From the NCBI RefSeq assembly GCF_028765575.1, contig NZ_JARACO010000006.1, positions 116,200 to 180,199 on the forward strand: DNA of 64,000 bases. Direction: 5' to 3'. Positions within the stretch are counted from its first letter, which is position 1. Each line of letters begins with the position of its first letter. Shown here piece by piece: positions 1 through 11,317 of the stretch. The notes below the pieces were generated by a model, which was not told the DNA's origin, did no database searches, and was given only the letters and a program-made list of their open reading frames with translations. The translations under genes were made by a program, and so were the position numbers. This DNA comes from Aliivibrio sp. S3MY1 (GTDB lineage Bacteria > Pseudomonadota > Gammaproteobacteria > Enterobacterales > Vibrionaceae).

Positions 1-519
<519 letters not shown>

Positions 520-647
520 TTAATTCTATTATGAATATAGTTAATAACATGGCAGAAATCTGAGAACCCACTCTCATCACATGTTCTTTTCTCAAATTAC
601 AAACAGCAAAAAGGCTCATACCTTTCGATATGAGCCTTCTCTAAATA

Positions 648-709
648 TGGCAAAGCTAGAGTAATTCGAACTCCCAACACGCGCGTTCTTATGGTGGGGG
701 AATCCGCGG
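648..709 (-). pseudogene. Degenerate tRNA-Trp 3' half, distal copy
   Basis: Read on the minus strand it keeps the GTGTTGGGAGTTCGAAT variable/T-arm segment and a terminal GCCA. The acceptor 3' strand is TAGCTTT instead of CACCCCT, the T-stem partner is TACTC instead of CTCTC, and the anticodon arm is replaced by a C-rich insertion. No matching 5' acceptor strand or D-arm is present, so it cannot fold as a complete tRNA. Confidence 0.7.
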
Positions 710-773
710 CGCTTTTCTCAAACTACAAACAGCAAAAAGGCTCATACCTTTCGATATGAGCCTTCTCTAAATA

Positions 774-835
774 TGGCAAAGCTAGAGTAATTCGAACTCC
801 CAACACGCGCGTTCTTATGGTGGGGGAATCCGCGG
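774..835 (-). pseudogene. Degenerate tRNA-Trp 3' half, proximal copy
   Basis: Same sequence as the copy at 648-709 over the tRNA-derived part, including every acceptor, T-stem and anticodon-arm change. The shared changes mean the two copies arose from an already degenerate unit or have been kept alike by recombination. Confidence 0.7.
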
Positions 836-857
836 CTCTTTTCTCAAACTACAAACA

Positions 858-890
858 GCAAAAAGGCTCATACCTTTCGATATGAGCCTT
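858..890 (-). terminator. Rho-independent terminator of tRNA-Trp
   Basis: A 10-bp perfect stem (863-872 with 881-890), loop cctttcga, followed on the minus strand by a U-run. Further copies occur at 737-764 and 611-638 inside the tandem units, giving three terminators in series. Confidence 0.85.
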
Positions 891-899
891 CTCTAAATA

Positions 900-976
900 T
901 GGCAGGGGTGGAGAGATTCGAACTCCCAACACGCGGATTTGGAATCCGCTGCTCTGCCAGTTGGAGCTACACCCCT
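900..976 (-). tRNA. tRNA-Trp (anticodon CCA)
   Basis: A full cloverleaf can be drawn: acceptor AGGGGTG/CACCCCT, D-arm GCTC/GAGC, anticodon stem GCGGA/TCCGC around loop TTCCAAA (anticodon CCA), T-arm GGGAG-TTCGAAT-CTCTC, and an encoded CCA end. Length is 77 nt. It follows the yigZ-trkH-hemG genes on the same strand. An imperfect hairpin (ATGCTA/TAGCAT, about 1027-1043) lies upstream in the 118-bp gap. Confidence 0.95.
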
Positions 977-1094
977 GTTGTGCGTGCTATTGTAATGACT
1001 TTCACAAGAAAATCCATAGCTAACATGCTAAAAAATAGCATCTAAACCAAAATATCTATCTCTATCGCACAATTATTTTCAAATCGCCTAAAAA

Positions 1095-1619
1095 TTAACC
1101 TTTTTTAATCTTTTCAACAAATTGATCAACACGCAACCAGTTTGTATATTCAACTTCTTTGGTTGGGTCTGTCTCCCCCCCCGTCATTCTCATGATGAGT
1201 TGAATCATAAAGCGATCAAAGAAATTATAACGAGGATAAAATAACGCACCAGCAAACGTATCTTGCAAAGCGGGAACCCAAGAGGATTTCAATAAAAACT
1301 TCTTAAAATATACACTGGTTTCTGGAGTATCTTTACCTTCTTTACGAGCGGTCAGGTTCACAATAAAAAACGCAGCCTTCGCTTGCTCCAAAGCCACTTG
1401 ATGTTGAGTGATAAACTGATACAACTTCTTATTCAAGTGGCCGTAACGGATAGATGCACCGATCACAACACGATCATAATCAGAAAATGAAACCGTTAAC
1501 GGCTGATGTAAATCGACTAATTCACATTGGACATCACTTCCTAGCTTAGTCGCAATATAATCCAATATCTTAATGGTTTGACCTTCACGACTTGAGTGAA
1601 GAAGTAATACTCTTTTCAC
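1095..1619 (-). CDS. hemG: Menaquinone-dependent protoporphyrinogen IX dehydrogenase HemG
   Basis: 174 residues with a flavodoxin-like fold. An N-terminal beta strand leads into an FMN phosphate loop (HSSREGQT, residues 8-15), and the VVIGASIRYGHLNK segment is typical of HemG. The enzyme oxidises protoporphyrinogen IX to protoporphyrin IX at the inner membrane, passing electrons to quinone (family knowledge). It is slightly shorter than the about 181-residue E. coli protein. It lies 32 bp downstream of trkH on the same strand, the same trkH-hemG neighbourhood as in E. coli, so co-transcription is likely. Confidence 0.92.
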   Translation of the reverse strand: MKRVLLLHSSREGQTIKILDYIATKLGSDVQCELVDLHQPLTVSFSDYDRVVIGASIRYGHLNKKLYQFITQHQVALEQAKAAFFIVNLTARKEGKDTPETSVYFKKFLLKSSWVPALQDTFAGALFYPRYNFFDRFMIQLIMRMTGGETDPTKEVEYTNWLRVDQFVEKIKKG

Positions 1620-1651
1620 AATAAACCCTTTTATCTTTCTAAGATTAAAAA

Positions 1652-3109
1652 CTAACTACGCCAGAACGTCGGCGTGAACAAAATAAGTAAGGTAAATACT
1701 TCCAAACGACCAAATAACATTGAGATAATTAAAATCCATTTAGCGGTATCATTTACCTCACCAAAATGCACCGCAACCTCACCTAAACCAGGGCCTAAGT
1801 TATTTAGTGTTGCCGCTACAGCAGAAAAAGCGGTTAGCTCATCCATCCCTGTCGCAATTAATGCCAACATACAAATCACAAACACCAAGGCATACGCAGA
1901 GAAGAATCCCCATACCGCATCAACCACCCGTTGCGGTAGTGCTTTACTACCAATTTTAATAGTAAAAATAGCTCTTGGGTGAATAAGACGTTTTAACTCA
2001 CGCATCCCTTGTAGTGATAACAGCAAAATACGAATTACCTTCATGCCGCCGCCCGTAGATCCCGCGCAGCCACCAATGAAAGAGGAAAATAACAGTAATA
2101 CAGGCAAAAACAGCGGCCACTCAGCAAAGCTAGTTGTGGTGAAACCTGCAGTGGTTGACATGGATACGGTCTGAAATAGAGCCTGATCAACCGCTGTTCC
2201 TATCGAATCATAGGTACTGTGCTTGAGTAACAATAAGAAGGTGATAAGAAACAATAATATCTGAATAAATATAAACGCTCTAAATTCTGGGTCTTTCCAA
2301 TAATATTTAGGGTGCACGCCACCAGAAGCAAATGCAGCAAAGTGCAACGAAAAGTTACATGCAGAGATAAGTAAGAACACTACGGTAATAGCATTAATTA
2401 CCGGACTATTAAAGTAGCCCATACTGGCATCGTGAGTAGAAAAACCACCAATCGCTATCGTTGAAAAGCTATGTGAGATGGCATCAAACCAATTCATTCC
2501 AGCAGCCCAAAATGCCAAAGCACACGCAATGGTTAACGTAAGGTATATATACCACAGTACCTTTGCTGTTTCGGCTATTCGCGGGGTCATTTTTGAGTCT
2601 TTTACAGGTCCTGGGATCTCCGCTCGATACAGTTGCATACCACCGATACCTAATACCGGTAAAATAGCCACAGCTAACACGATAATACCCATACCGCCAA
2701 ACCATTGAAGAAGTTGTCGATAAAATAGAATCGCTTTGGGCAAATGATCTAATCCCGTAAGAACCGTAGCCCCTGTTGTCGTTAACCCAGAAAATGATTC
2801 AAAAAAGGCATTGGTTACCGATATATCTGGCGATCCAGAAAGTAAAAATGGCAATGCACCCGCACTACCGATTACCATCCAAAAGAGAACCACGATGAGA
2901 AAGCCATCGCGCGATTTCAGTTCTTGTTTGTGATCTCGATTTGGGAACCAAAGTGCACCGCCACCAGCCAATAACAAGAAAAAAGTAATAACAAATGGCA
3001 CACCAGCACCATCACGATATATAAACGCGATAAAAGCAGGAGCCAACATGAAAAAACTAAACACCGCAAGTAAAGTACCCACGATTCGAATAATTGAACG
3101 AAACTGCAT
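1652..3109 (-). CDS. trkH: Trk potassium uptake channel subunit TrkH (first paralogue)
   Basis: 485 residues, strongly hydrophobic along its whole length, as expected for the four-fold repeated M1-P-M2 SKT family. The four selectivity-loop segments are visible: TTTGATV, IGGFSTHDAS, STTAGFTTTS and NLGPGLG. TrkH conducts K+ (with H+/Na+ coupling debated) and is gated by cytosolic TrkA. It sits between yigZ and hemG as in E. coli. A second TrkH of similar length is encoded at 59872-61317 beside trkA, so the genome has two K+ channel subunits that may share one TrkA. Confidence 0.93.
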   Translation of the reverse strand: MQFRSIIRIVGTLLAVFSFFMLAPAFIAFIYRDGAGVPFVITFFLLLAGGGALWFPNRDHKQELKSRDGFLIVVLFWMVIGSAGALPFLLSGSPDISVTNAFFESFSGLTTTGATVLTGLDHLPKAILFYRQLLQWFGGMGIIVLAVAILPVLGIGGMQLYRAEIPGPVKDSKMTPRIAETAKVLWYIYLTLTIACALAFWAAGMNWFDAISHSFSTIAIGGFSTHDASMGYFNSPVINAITVVFLLISACNFSLHFAAFASGGVHPKYYWKDPEFRAFIFIQILLFLITFLLLLKHSTYDSIGTAVDQALFQTVSMSTTAGFTTTSFAEWPLFLPVLLLFSSFIGGCAGSTGGGMKVIRILLLSLQGMRELKRLIHPRAIFTIKIGSKALPQRVVDAVWGFFSAYALVFVICMLALIATGMDELTAFSAVAATLNNLGPGLGEVAVHFGEVNDTAKWILIISMLFGRLEVFTLLILFTPTFWRS

Positions 3110-3163
3110 GATTTATTGGACGCCTGGCGTCACTCACATCCTAAATAGTTGGTATTAAAAATT

Positions 3164-3781
3164 TCACACTTCCGGTGGAAACTCGATCTTTGCACCGCTT
3201 TTATTAATGATAGCGGTTTTAAATTCATTAATAACACGCTTTTCTAACTCGACCGTCATAATAACTTTATCACTATAATCCGCCATTACTTGTTGCCCTT
3301 CAAATTGAAGTAATAAGGTTTCGACCAGACTCATTAAGTTATAATCACAATGTAAAACAAGCGCCTTTGTAATTCGTTTCTCTTCGGTTTCAATGAGCTT
3401 TAATGCTTGTTGAACACCGCCACCATAAGCTTTAACTAAACCTCCAGTGCCAAGCCTAATACCGCCATAATAACGAGTTACCACTGCGGTAATTTCACCG
3501 ATACCACTCCCACTCAATTGAGCAAGGATCGGTTTACCAGCAGTACCTGAAGGTTCGCCATCATCACTGAAGCCCCATTTCATTGAATCTTCAGGTCGAC
3601 CAGCAACAAACCCCCAGCAATTATGCCGAGCATCAGAGTGTTTTGTTTTTATTTCAGCGACAAACGCTTTGGCTTCATCAATCGATGAGGTTCTCGCAAG
3701 ATAGGTAATAAAAACACTTTTTTTAATCTCTTCTTCAAATACTGCCATCGCTTTTGGCACTTGATATGGCTGCTCATTCAT
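3164..3781 (-). CDS. yigZ: YigZ, IMPACT-family protein
   Basis: 205 residues. The IMPACT-family core is clear: DDGEPSGTAGKPIL followed by VTRYYGGIRLGTGGLVKAYG. Family members are related to eukaryotic IMPACT regulators of translation/GCN2; the bacterial role is poorly defined. It is the first gene of the leftward yigZ-trkH-hemG cluster, with a 54-bp gap to trkH, and diverges from fadB across a 242-bp promoter region. Confidence 0.9.
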   Translation of the reverse strand: MNEQPYQVPKAMAVFEEEIKKSVFITYLARTSSIDEAKAFVAEIKTKHSDARHNCWGFVAGRPEDSMKWGFSDDGEPSGTAGKPILAQLSGSGIGEITAVVTRYYGGIRLGTGGLVKAYGGGVQQALKLIETEEKRITKALVLHCDYNLMSLVETLLLQFEGQQVMADYSDKVIMTVELEKRVINEFKTAIINKSGAKIEFPPEV

Positions 3782-3954
3782 AGACTACACTGATAGTAAA
3801 AATGGAACCTTAAAGTGTATCACTTCTCGTGGCATTTACGCTTTTTAAGCTGATATTTATTCGCTAATCGAAGAAAGTAAATTTGTGATCAACCAAGATA
3901 TTCGTAACTAAAATGTTAAATTTAATTTGATATCTGTTTACATTAACATCACTA

Positions 3955-3982
3955 TTAACTGGTCAAACCAGACCATTATAAT
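3955..3982 (+). promoter_or_regulatory. fadBA promoter with FadR-type operator
   Basis: TTAACT (3955-3960), a 16-bp spacer and TATAAT (3977-3982) form a sigma-70 promoter 42 bp before fadB. The spacer contains TGGTCAAACCA (3960-3970), an exact match to the FadR core TGG-N5-CCA, extended as AACTGGTCAAACCAGAC. A repressor there would block RNA polymerase directly. The promoter and motif are seen in the sequence; FadR binding is inferred. Confidence 0.7.
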
Positions 3983-4023
3983 AACGAATACTTTATCTGG
4001 TTATCATTTCATGGAGATAGAAA

Positions 4024-7390
<3,367 letters not shown>

Positions 7391-7416
7391 AGAAAACATT
7401 CTAAGCCGTAAAAACT

Positions 7417-7446
7417 AAAAAAGTCGCCTTCTTGGGCGACTTTTTT
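7417..7446. terminator. Bidirectional terminator after fadA
   Basis: GTCGCC-ttcttg-GGCGAC stem flanked by six A on the left and six T on the right, so it can end both fadBA and any leftward transcript from the small frame at 7483-7557. Confidence 0.9.
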
Positions 7447-7482
7447 CGAGTTGATACCTAATTTGGTATCGTATTTATCATC

Positions 7483-7557
7483 TTATTTTTTAGAGATGAT
7501 TTTTGTATCACGCGCTTGGTGGAACCAAAAACGCTTTCTGCCTGTTGATTTAGACAT
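7483..7557 (-). CDS. Putative 24-residue basic small protein
   Basis: A short frame, MSKSTGRKRF..., ends in lysines (IISKK) and is strongly basic with a FWFH patch. Support comes from a good ribosome-binding site (AAGGA, 8 bases before the ATG) and a terminator placed 37 bp after the stop. Its first six residues equal those of the cold-shock protein at 45457-45666, but the rest does not match it. Not recognised; it could be a leader peptide or a chance frame. Confidence 0.4.
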   Translation of the reverse strand: MSKSTGRKRFWFHQARDTKIISKK

Positions 7558-7866
7558 GAGATATCCTTCTTAACTTTAGTATAAACATGCATCAATACGA
7601 TGCGCTTGTTTAGCCTGAGAAGAGATATTTATCTTATGTAATTTATACATAGAGAAGTTGTACGTTCTTTACCTCATCAATCTACTTATCTTAAAATAAC
7701 GGTTTAAAAAAGTAGGTAGCCCAATAACGATATTAGGTATAAAGCCAACGCATTTTCACAACTTCGATAGCACACGGTCATATTACATTATAAATAGATC
7801 CAGTTAGGCTTATTCGCTGCTAACGATCTGCTGAAATGTTCAATTATTAATAATTGGAAAAGTGAA
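7558..7866. other. Gene-free stretch
   Basis: AT-rich. It contains a small inverted repeat GCATC-aatac-GATGC (about 7590-7604) upstream of the 24-residue frame that could be an operator. No convincing gene or RNA is seen. Confidence 0.4.
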
Positions 7867-7974
7867 ATGAAACACGGAGATAATAGCTTTTTCGAAGATA
7901 TTTTTCTGAGGGTTTTACTTGTACTTATTGCTTGTATTAATAACTCTATACATCAGAGCAAGGGTGCAAAATAA
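7867..7974 (+). CDS. Putative 35-residue membrane small protein
   Basis: Starts MKHGDNSFFEDIF and then has a short hydrophobic segment (LRVLLVLIACI, residues 14-24) and a polar tail. This resembles many bacterial single-helix small proteins and type I toxins in layout, with no sequence match recognised. The ribosome-binding site is weak (GGAAAAGTGA). It lies alone between fadA and acuI. Low confidence. Confidence 0.3.
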   Translation: MKHGDNSFFEDIFLRVLLVLIACINNSIHQSKGAK

Positions 7975-8117
7975 CACGATCCAATAAAAAGTAAAGATCT
8001 TATTTACTCTTTCTTTGAAAAATAATATCGCAGAGGATCTATGCAGAAAACGCATATTACTCATGTTTAAGTATCATTTTTTTTATTTGACTAACTCACC
8101 TACACTTATCTCATTGG

Positions 8118-8134
8118 TCAAACGCACTGTTTGA
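8118..8134. promoter_or_regulatory. Palindromic operator candidate upstream of acuI
   Basis: TCAAAC-GCACT-GTTTGA is a perfect 6-bp inverted repeat 32 bp before the acuI start. It overlaps TGGTCAAAC, the left half of the FadR-type site at fadB. The CAAAC/GTTTG arms also resemble PsrA-type fatty-acid regulator sites. The symmetry is seen; the regulator is inferred. Confidence 0.4.
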
Positions 8135-8165
8135 TAATCGTTATTTATTCTTATTGGAGTTCGTT

Positions 8166-9146
8166 ATGTTTAAAGCACTAGTTCTGAATCAAGAAGAGAG
8201 AAATACCATTGCTGCTGTTACTGAGATCGACGAGTCTCAGCTGCCTGAAGGTAATGTAAAAATCGATGTAAACTACTCTTCTCTAAACTATAAAGATGGC
8301 TTAGCGATTACTGGTAAAGGACGCATTGTTCGTAATTTCCCTATGGTTCCAGGTATTGATTTAGCCGGTGTTGTCTCTCAATCAGACGATGCTCGTTATA
8401 AGGCTGGCGATGAAGTCGTACTTACTGGCTGGGGCGTTGGTGAAGGTCATTGGGGCGGCATGGCTGAAAAAGCAAGCCTAAACGGTGACTGGTTAGTGCC
8501 AATGCCAAAAGGCTTAGACGCTAAAAAAGTAATGGCGATCGGTACGGCTGGTTTTACAGCAATGCTATGTGTTCAAGCGATTGTTGATGCGGGTATTAAA
8601 CCAGAAGATGGTGAGATCTTAGTAACCGGTGCAAGCGGCGGTGTAGGTAGCGTATCAATCACGCTTCTTAACCAACTTGGCTACAAAGTTGCAGCGGTAA
8701 CGGGTCGAGCTTCTTCAAATGGTGAACTGCTTAAATCATTAGGCGCATCACGCATTGTTGAGCGTAGCGAACTAGAAGAACCAGCAAAACCATTAGAAAA
8801 ACAACTATGGGCTGGCGCAATTGATACGGTGGGTAGCAAGGTGCTTGCTAAAGTATTAGCGCAAATTGATTACAATGGCGCAGTAGCAATATGTGGTCTT
8901 GCGGGTGGCTTTGATTTACCAACCACGGTGATGCCATTCATTCTACGTAATGTACGTTTGCAAGGTGTTGACTCTGTAATGTGCCCTCGTGAAAAACGCA
9001 TCAAAGCATGGGAACAACTGGCAGAGCTTCTACCTGAATCCTTCTACGCCCAAGCCACTAAAGAAGTCTCTCTTGATGAGGCAATTCAAGCAGCAGAAGA
9101 CATCACTAACGGTCAGATCACTGGTCGTGTGGTAATCAAAATTTAG
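8166..9146 (+). CDS. acuI: Acrylyl-CoA reductase (NADPH) AcuI / YhdH family
   Basis: 326 residues from the ATG at 8166, chosen because GGAG lies 6 bases upstream; the frame could extend to a TTG at 8154 but without a ribosome-binding site. It is a medium-chain zinc-independent alcohol dehydrogenase/quinone oxidoreductase with MFKALVLNQ at the start, PGIDLAGVV and the NADPH-binding VTGASGGVGSVSI. Family members reduce toxic acryloyl-CoA to propionyl-CoA. It is a single-gene unit with a palindrome in its promoter and a terminator at 9218-9243. Confidence 0.9.
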   Translation: MFKALVLNQEERNTIAAVTEIDESQLPEGNVKIDVNYSSLNYKDGLAITGKGRIVRNFPMVPGIDLAGVVSQSDDARYKAGDEVVLTGWGVGEGHWGGMAEKASLNGDWLVPMPKGLDAKKVMAIGTAGFTAMLCVQAIVDAGIKPEDGEILVTGASGGVGSVSITLLNQLGYKVAAVTGRASSNGELLKSLGASRIVERSELEEPAKPLEKQLWAGAIDTVGSKVLAKVLAQIDYNGAVAICGLAGGFDLPTTVMPFILRNVRLQGVDSVMCPREKRIKAWEQLAELLPESFYAQATKEVSLDEAIQAAEDITNGQITGRVVIKI

Positions 9147-9165
9147 TATTACGCATTAAAAGAAT

Positions 9166-9197
9166 TTAATACTAAGCCCTACCTAGCTTAGTATTAA
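9166..9197. repeat. Perfect 12-bp stem-loop after acuI
   Basis: TTAATACTAAGC pairs exactly with GCTTAGTATTAA around an 8-base loop. A third related arm (TTAGTATTA at 9143-9151, overlapping the acuI stop) can pair with the left arm instead. No U-run follows, so it is more likely an mRNA-stabilising or processing structure than a terminator. Confidence 0.5.
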
Positions 9198-9217
9198 TGT
9201 GAAAACATCGGTAAACC

Positions 9218-9243
9218 AAGGCAGCCTAATCGCTGCCTTTTTT
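9218..9243 (+). terminator. acuI terminator
   Basis: GGCAGC-ctaatc-GCTGCC stem followed by six T. It separates acuI from the convergent lysR-type gene. Confidence 0.85.
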
Positions 9244-9275
9244 ATACTTTACATAACGATAGCTGGATATTCTTC

Positions 9276-10217
9276 TTATACAAAACCAATATCTTCAATA
9301 CGTTTTTCTATCAATTTACCACACTCTTCTTTTACCACTTTTCTTAACCACGCTTGGGCTGGAGAAGTATCGCAGCGTGCATGCCAAATAAGTGAATAAT
9401 CAAATGGGGTAAATTCAAACGGTAATGGTTTAATCACAAGATCATATCTTTCAGCAACCAAGTAAGCGAGATCCGCAGGAACTGTGATCACTAATGGCAT
9501 TTTATCAACAATGGCCAACGCAGCTTCTAGATGATACGCCCTAAGTACTTGCCTTCTTTCTCTTTGACCTAGTAATGCCGTATCTAATAATGCTTTTACT
9601 CCATCGCTGATCGCTATCATGGCATGAGGTAATGATAAATAATCATCTAGAGTCAGTGCTGATCCTGCAAGGGGATGGTTCTTAGATAACAAACACAGCA
9701 CCCCAACCTGTCCCAATACGTCTTGTTTTAGTGGAGACACGGAACCAATTGGACGACATATCGCCATATCCACTTTTTCAGTACTCAGCTGTTTAAACAA
9801 GTTCTCATGATTAAGAGAAGTAAACTCCAATGATATGTTCGGCGCTTGTTCGTAAATCTTAGGAAGCGCATAAGGTAAGATCGTTTGCATCGCATAATCT
9901 GTGGTCGCAATTAAAAAATGCTGATCACAATACATAGGTGTAAAGTCACTTGGCGTGAGTAATTGACGTAAGGACTCCAACGGTTGGTTTATCTGTGCAT
10001 TAATCTCTAAGGCTTTTTGAGTTGGGACTAAATGCTGTCCTTGGCGAGTAAATAATGGGTCACCCAGTAAGTCTCGTAATCGTCCCAATACACGACTCAT
10101 TGCTGATTGACTCAAGTTAAGTCGAAGAGCGGCTTGGCTAACACTGTTCTCGTCTAATAAGACTCGAAGAGCAATGAGTAAATTTAAATCACGACGATAA
10201 ACTTCTTCTAATTCCAT
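9276..10217 (-). CDS. LysR-family transcriptional regulator
   Basis: 313 residues. The N-terminal winged helix-turn-helix is clear (NSVSQAALRLNLSQSAMSRVLGRLRDLLGD, about residues 24-53), followed by the LysR linker (PLFTRQG...LVPTQKA) and a type 2 periplasmic-binding-like sensor domain. LysR regulators normally act on a divergent neighbour, but the upstream neighbour here is a same-strand small membrane gene, and acuI is convergent. The target and inducer cannot be read from the sequence. Confidence 0.9.
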   Translation of the reverse strand: MELEEVYRRDLNLLIALRVLLDENSVSQAALRLNLSQSAMSRVLGRLRDLLGDPLFTRQGQHLVPTQKALEINAQINQPLESLRQLLTPSDFTPMYCDQHFLIATTDYAMQTILPYALPKIYEQAPNISLEFTSLNHENLFKQLSTEKVDMAICRPIGSVSPLKQDVLGQVGVLCLLSKNHPLAGSALTLDDYLSLPHAMIAISDGVKALLDTALLGQRERRQVLRAYHLEAALAIVDKMPLVITVPADLAYLVAERYDLVIKPLPFEFTPFDYSLIWHARCDTSPAQAWLRKVVKEECGKLIEKRIEDIGFV

Positions 10218-10277
10218 TACTTAAACCTGCATCTGAAATACCCTAAACGGTTTTGCTAGTGTAACGTTTTTTGGGAT

Positions 10278-10336
10278 AAAAAAAATCCCGCAATTTATTC
10301 ATCTCTTGTTGGGATCAAGAGCAATAAAGAGACGGG
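10278..10336 (-). terminator. Long composite terminator after the 63-residue membrane protein gene
   Basis: On the minus strand an outer stem CCCG/CGGG, a middle stem TTTATT/AATAAA and an inner stem CTCTTG/CAAGAG nest around loop atcccaa and are followed by a run of T. The nested structure of nearly 50 nt is longer than an ordinary terminator. Confidence 0.65.
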
Positions 10337-10377
10337 AAAGTTGGAGCGTAGTGTCATTATTCGTTGTTAATGGGTTT

Positions 10378-10569
10378 CTAGTAATCTTTTTCTTCGGCGG
10401 CTTCACTTTCTGACCAGGTTTTTAACTCAATCGTCAATGCGATCATAACGGAGGCAAGGCCGATTAAAGGAAATAAACTGATATTTTCAGGGGTTCGTAG
10501 TACTAAGGAGCAAATCGTAACAATACAAAGTACACAATAGGTAGTTAAACGATCTATTTGAGTAAGCAT
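10378..10569 (-). CDS. Small two-helix membrane protein, unknown function
   Basis: 63 residues with two hydrophobic segments (about residues 10-24 and 30-47) and an acidic C-terminal tail (SESEAAEEKDY). An AGAAGGAT ribosome-binding site precedes the ATG and a well-formed terminator follows, so it is probably a genuine gene. Not recognised. Confidence 0.6.
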   Translation of the reverse strand: MLTQIDRLTTYCVLCIVTICSLVLRTPENISLFPLIGLASVMIALTIELKTWSESEAAEEKDY

Positions 10570-10745
10570 ATGGCGATCCTTCTGTTGCTTTCATATCTAT
10601 AGCTAAAACAACGAAATAACCGTCCAATGTTAATTTGTTGTTAATAAATAATTTACGCTCTTTCCAGTTCTTTGCCAATGAGTATTGATTATTTTTTTTA
10701 CAGCAGTATGATCTTGGTCGCCTTTAACTGTAATGAGATACAACA

Positions 10746-10997
10746 ATGACCATCCACTTTGATACCGCCAACCAAACCTTAGAAGCGGAAGGATTACGCT
10801 GCCCAGAGCCTGTAATGATGGTTAGAAAAACAATTCGACAGATGCAAGATGGCGAAACACTATTAATCAAAGCAGACGACCCATCGACCACGCGTGACAT
10901 TCCAAGTTTCTGTCGTTTTATGGATCATGAGCTTATTGCGGAAGATACTGATTCACTGCCTTACCGATTTCTTATCCGTAAAGGGCTTTCAGCTTAA
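10746..10997 (+). CDS. tusA: Sulfurtransferase TusA
   Basis: 83 residues, the usual TusA/SirA length. The persulfide-carrying Cys19 sits in the family motif LRCPEPV. TusA takes sulfur from IscS and passes it to TusBCD for 2-thiolation of the wobble uridine (mnm5s2U) in tRNA, so it works in the same modification as MnmE and MnmG encoded in this window. Monocistronic, with a terminator at 11006-11029. Confidence 0.95.
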   Translation: MTIHFDTANQTLEAEGLRCPEPVMMVRKTIRQMQDGETLLIKADDPSTTRDIPSFCRFMDHELIAEDTDSLPYRFLIRKGLSA

Positions 10998-11005
10998 GAA
11001 ATGAT

Positions 11006-11029
11006 AAAGGCGACCACAAGGTCGCCTTT
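11006..11029 (+). terminator. tusA terminator
   Basis: GGCGACC-acaa-GGTCGCC stem followed by a short T-run. Confidence 0.75.
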
Positions 11030-11065
11030 ATGCTATTTTTCATTGTAAACAAACAGCTATTGAGT

Positions 11066-11317
11066 TTATGTATTGATATCTCGCACTTGTTTTTGAATGC
11101 TTTCAATCTCATGCTGTAAGTTACGCACCTCTTTCTTCATTGGTAATACATAATGAACGCGAACCCAAGCATCCACAGATAATGCCGTAGTGACAATCGC
11201 CCCTACTACCATGGGTACCCACATATCGGTTAATACCATTCCTAATAAATTAAGGGCTAATGCCACTGTAAATAAATAGCACTGGCTTTGTGGTGAGATA
11301 GCTAAAAAACGAGTCAT
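11066..11317 (-). CDS. Small membrane protein with C-terminal coiled coil, unknown function
   Basis: 83 residues. Two hydrophobic segments (about residues 12-28 and 33-48) are followed by a charged helical tail (KKEVRNLQHEIESIQKQVRD) with heptad spacing typical of a coiled coil. AAGGAG lies upstream of the ATG. Not recognised; it lies between tusA and the MalS-like gene. Confidence 0.65.
   Translation of the reverse strand: MTRFLAISPQSQCYLFTVALALNLLGMVLTDMWVPMVVGAIVTTALSVDAWVRVHYVLPMKKEVRNLQHEIESIQKQVRDINT

Larger units (their letters stand above)
585..949 (-). repeat. Three tandem 126-bp units derived from the tRNA-Trp 3' half and its terminator
   Basis: Units begin at about 585, 711 and 837, with a period of exactly 126 bp. 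The first two are almost identical over their whole length. Each holds a copy of the tRNA terminator hairpin (arms AAGGCTCATA/TATGAGCCTT) and a tRNA-like 3' half. The third unit has the same terminator but runs into the intact tRNA-Trp. The array looks like tandem duplication of the tRNA 3' end followed by decay, or homogenisation, of the outer copies. Confidence 0.85.

Noticed and set aside
1027..1043. ATGCTA/TAGCAT hairpin between hemG and tRNA-Trp as a terminator
   Set aside because: Stem is AT-rich and has no following U-run; hemG and the tRNA may be co-transcribed.
10487..10678. 63-codon frame overlapping the small membrane protein gene
   Set aside because: Overlaps a better-supported frame that has a ribosome-binding site; composition is not protein-like.
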